The notes below the pieces were generated by a model. The model was given only the letters and a program-made list of their open reading frames with translations, was not told where the DNA came from and did no database searches. From Clostridiales bacterium UBA2658 (GTDB lineage Bacteria > Bacillota > Clostridia > Oscillospirales > Oscillospiraceae): a DNA stretch of 6,146 nucleotides. The position numbers and the translations under genes were made by a program. Positions within the stretch are counted from its first letter, which is position 1. Every line of letters starts with the position of its first letter. The stretch lies in contig DEMY01000091.1 in the NCBI GenBank assembly GCA_002359425.1, positions 5,007 through 11,152 of the forward strand, written 5' to 3'. This document shows positions 5,296-6,146 of this stretch, piece by piece.

Positions 5296-6146
5296 ATGGA
5301 CAACATTGAAAAGGAAAAAAGTGTTATCAGCTTCGCGGGCTATCTGAAGGTCGCGAAATACGCGAAATACATAAGGCCGGAGCTTATTATAAAGGTGCTG
5401 CTGGGCCTTTGCGTCACAGGAACCTATGTGGCACAGGCGGTTTTGCTCGCGAAAGGCGCTGGCTCGGCGCTGGTAAAGGCGGCGTTTTCGACGACCGTCG
5501 TCTACTTTCTGCTCGTGCTCGTCTGTATCGCCGTGCGTGCGCTGCTTGTGAGCTATCTCGAGGGTTACACGAACACTGTCGGCGGAAAAATCAAAGCCGT
5601 TTTGCGCGAAAAGATCGTCGGAAAGCTCCTTCAGCTCGGCCCCGGCTATCAGGCAGACAAGCGCTCCGGCCGTTTTCAGTCCCTCGTAACGGACGGTGTC
5701 GAGTACATTGAGCCTTACCTGGTCACCTATATCCCGCAGGTGTTCATCGTTGCGCTGTCGGTCATCCCGATGCTGGTCTATATCTATTCGCAACAGCTTT
5801 CCTGCGGCCTTATTGTGACTTTTGCAGTGCTGATTTCGATCTTCATGCCGCATCTTTTGATGCCGCTCTATACAAATGCCTGCGTCGGCTACTGGCAGGA
5901 ATATGCGGTTTTAAATTCGCAGTACATTGACACAATGCAGGGCATGAACACGCTCAAGCTCTTTAACGCCGAAGCCGACAAGGGCCGCGAGCTGGAAGCC
6001 TCAAGTGAAAAATTCCGCCGCCGCCAGCTCGTGAACACGCGCAACTCCCTCGTCTCCTCCGGCATCATTGCGCTGATGACCGCCGTCGCCACTTCGGTCG
6101 CGACCGGCGTTACCGCCTACGGCTGTGCGGATGGAAAGCTCGCCCC
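5296..6146 (+). CDS. CydD-like ABC exporter-fold half-transporter, 3' partial (transmembrane domain)
   Basis: N-terminal 283 residues of an ABC protein with the type-1 exporter membrane fold; the nucleotide-binding domain is beyond the window, and full proteins of this kind are about 550-600 residues. Predicted helices lie near residues 32-53, 66-88, 145-163, 171-193 and 253-277. The stretch from GPGY (115-118) through RSGRFQSLVTDGVEYIEPYL (123-142) to TYIPQ resembles CydD, the cysteine/glutathione exporter subunit. The intracellular segment MQGMNTLKLFNAE (214-226) is the usual coupling region of exporter-type domains. No cyd oxidase genes are visible, so a cytochrome bd role is unsupported. 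Some siderophore importers (YbtP/YbtQ) also use this fold, so direction of transport is open. It probably pairs with a second half-transporter encoded just downstream, which is inferred. It follows the methyltransferase gene after 52 bases without an obvious terminator. Confidence 0.85.
   Translation, partial: MDNIEKEKSVISFAGYLKVAKYAKYIRPELIIKVLLGLCVTGTYVAQAVLLAKGAGSALVKAAFSTTVVYFLLVLVCIAVRALLVSYLEGYTNTVGGKIKAVLREKIVGKLLQLGPGYQADKRSGRFQSLVTDGVEYIEPYLVTYIPQVFIVALSVIPMLVYIYSQQLSCGLIVTFAVLISIFMPHLLMPLYTNACVGYWQEYAVLNSQYIDTMQGMNTLKLFNAEADKGRELEASSEKFRRRQLVNTRNSLVSSGIIALMTAVATSVATGVTAYGCADGKLA

Noticed and set aside
5257..5853. - strand open frame of 198 codons opposite the start of the second ABC gene
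   Set aside because: The + strand encodes a recognisable transporter membrane domain with a good ribosome binding site; the antisense product has no family features.

Overview
The window is a single co-directional (+ strand) gene cluster, cut at both ends. It most resembles an anaerobic, Gram-positive-type bacterium of the class Clostridia, perhaps an Oscillospiraceae-like gut organism. This placement is an inference from strong GGAGG/AAGGA ribosome binding sites, base composition a little above 50% GC by eye, and the style of the proteins. It is not proven by any marker gene.

Layout. Positions 1-4452 hold a complete nickel/peptide-type ABC importer apart from the missing front of its first gene: a solute-binding protein (C-terminal about 330 residues), two permeases and two ATPases. 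All five resemble E. coli NikA, NikB, NikC, NikD and NikE respectively, recalled from memory, more than they resemble Dpp/Opp proteins. The four membrane and ATPase genes overlap by 4, 4 and 8 bases, so they are almost certainly translationally coupled. A 96-base gap after the binding-protein gene carries two strong stem-loops and no U-tract, which fits uneven expression of binding protein versus permease. At 4485-5243, 32 bases on, is a class I SAM-dependent methyltransferase. At 5296-6146, after 52 bases, an ABC exporter-fold half-transporter of CydD-like type begins; it runs off the end before its ATPase domain.

How the genes may work together. The importer would capture a small ligand outside the cell (nickel or another transition metal as a chelate, or an opine- or peptide-like molecule) and bring it in with ATP. 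The methyltransferase and the second ABC transporter sit in the same apparent operon. The most economical hypothesis is a metallophore- or small-ligand system in which the methyltransferase modifies the ligand and the second ABC protein exports or imports a related compound. The binding protein lacks the histidine that E. coli NikA uses to contact nickel, and has no histidine at all in the visible 331 residues. That argues against simple NikA-like metal coordination and for recognition of an already complete chelate or another ligand. No biosynthetic gene for such a ligand is visible, so the substrate remains unknown.

There is no gene-free stretch longer than 96 bases. I saw no RNA genes, insertion sequences, CRISPR arrays or recognisable promoters; the operon promoter presumably lies upstream of the window.
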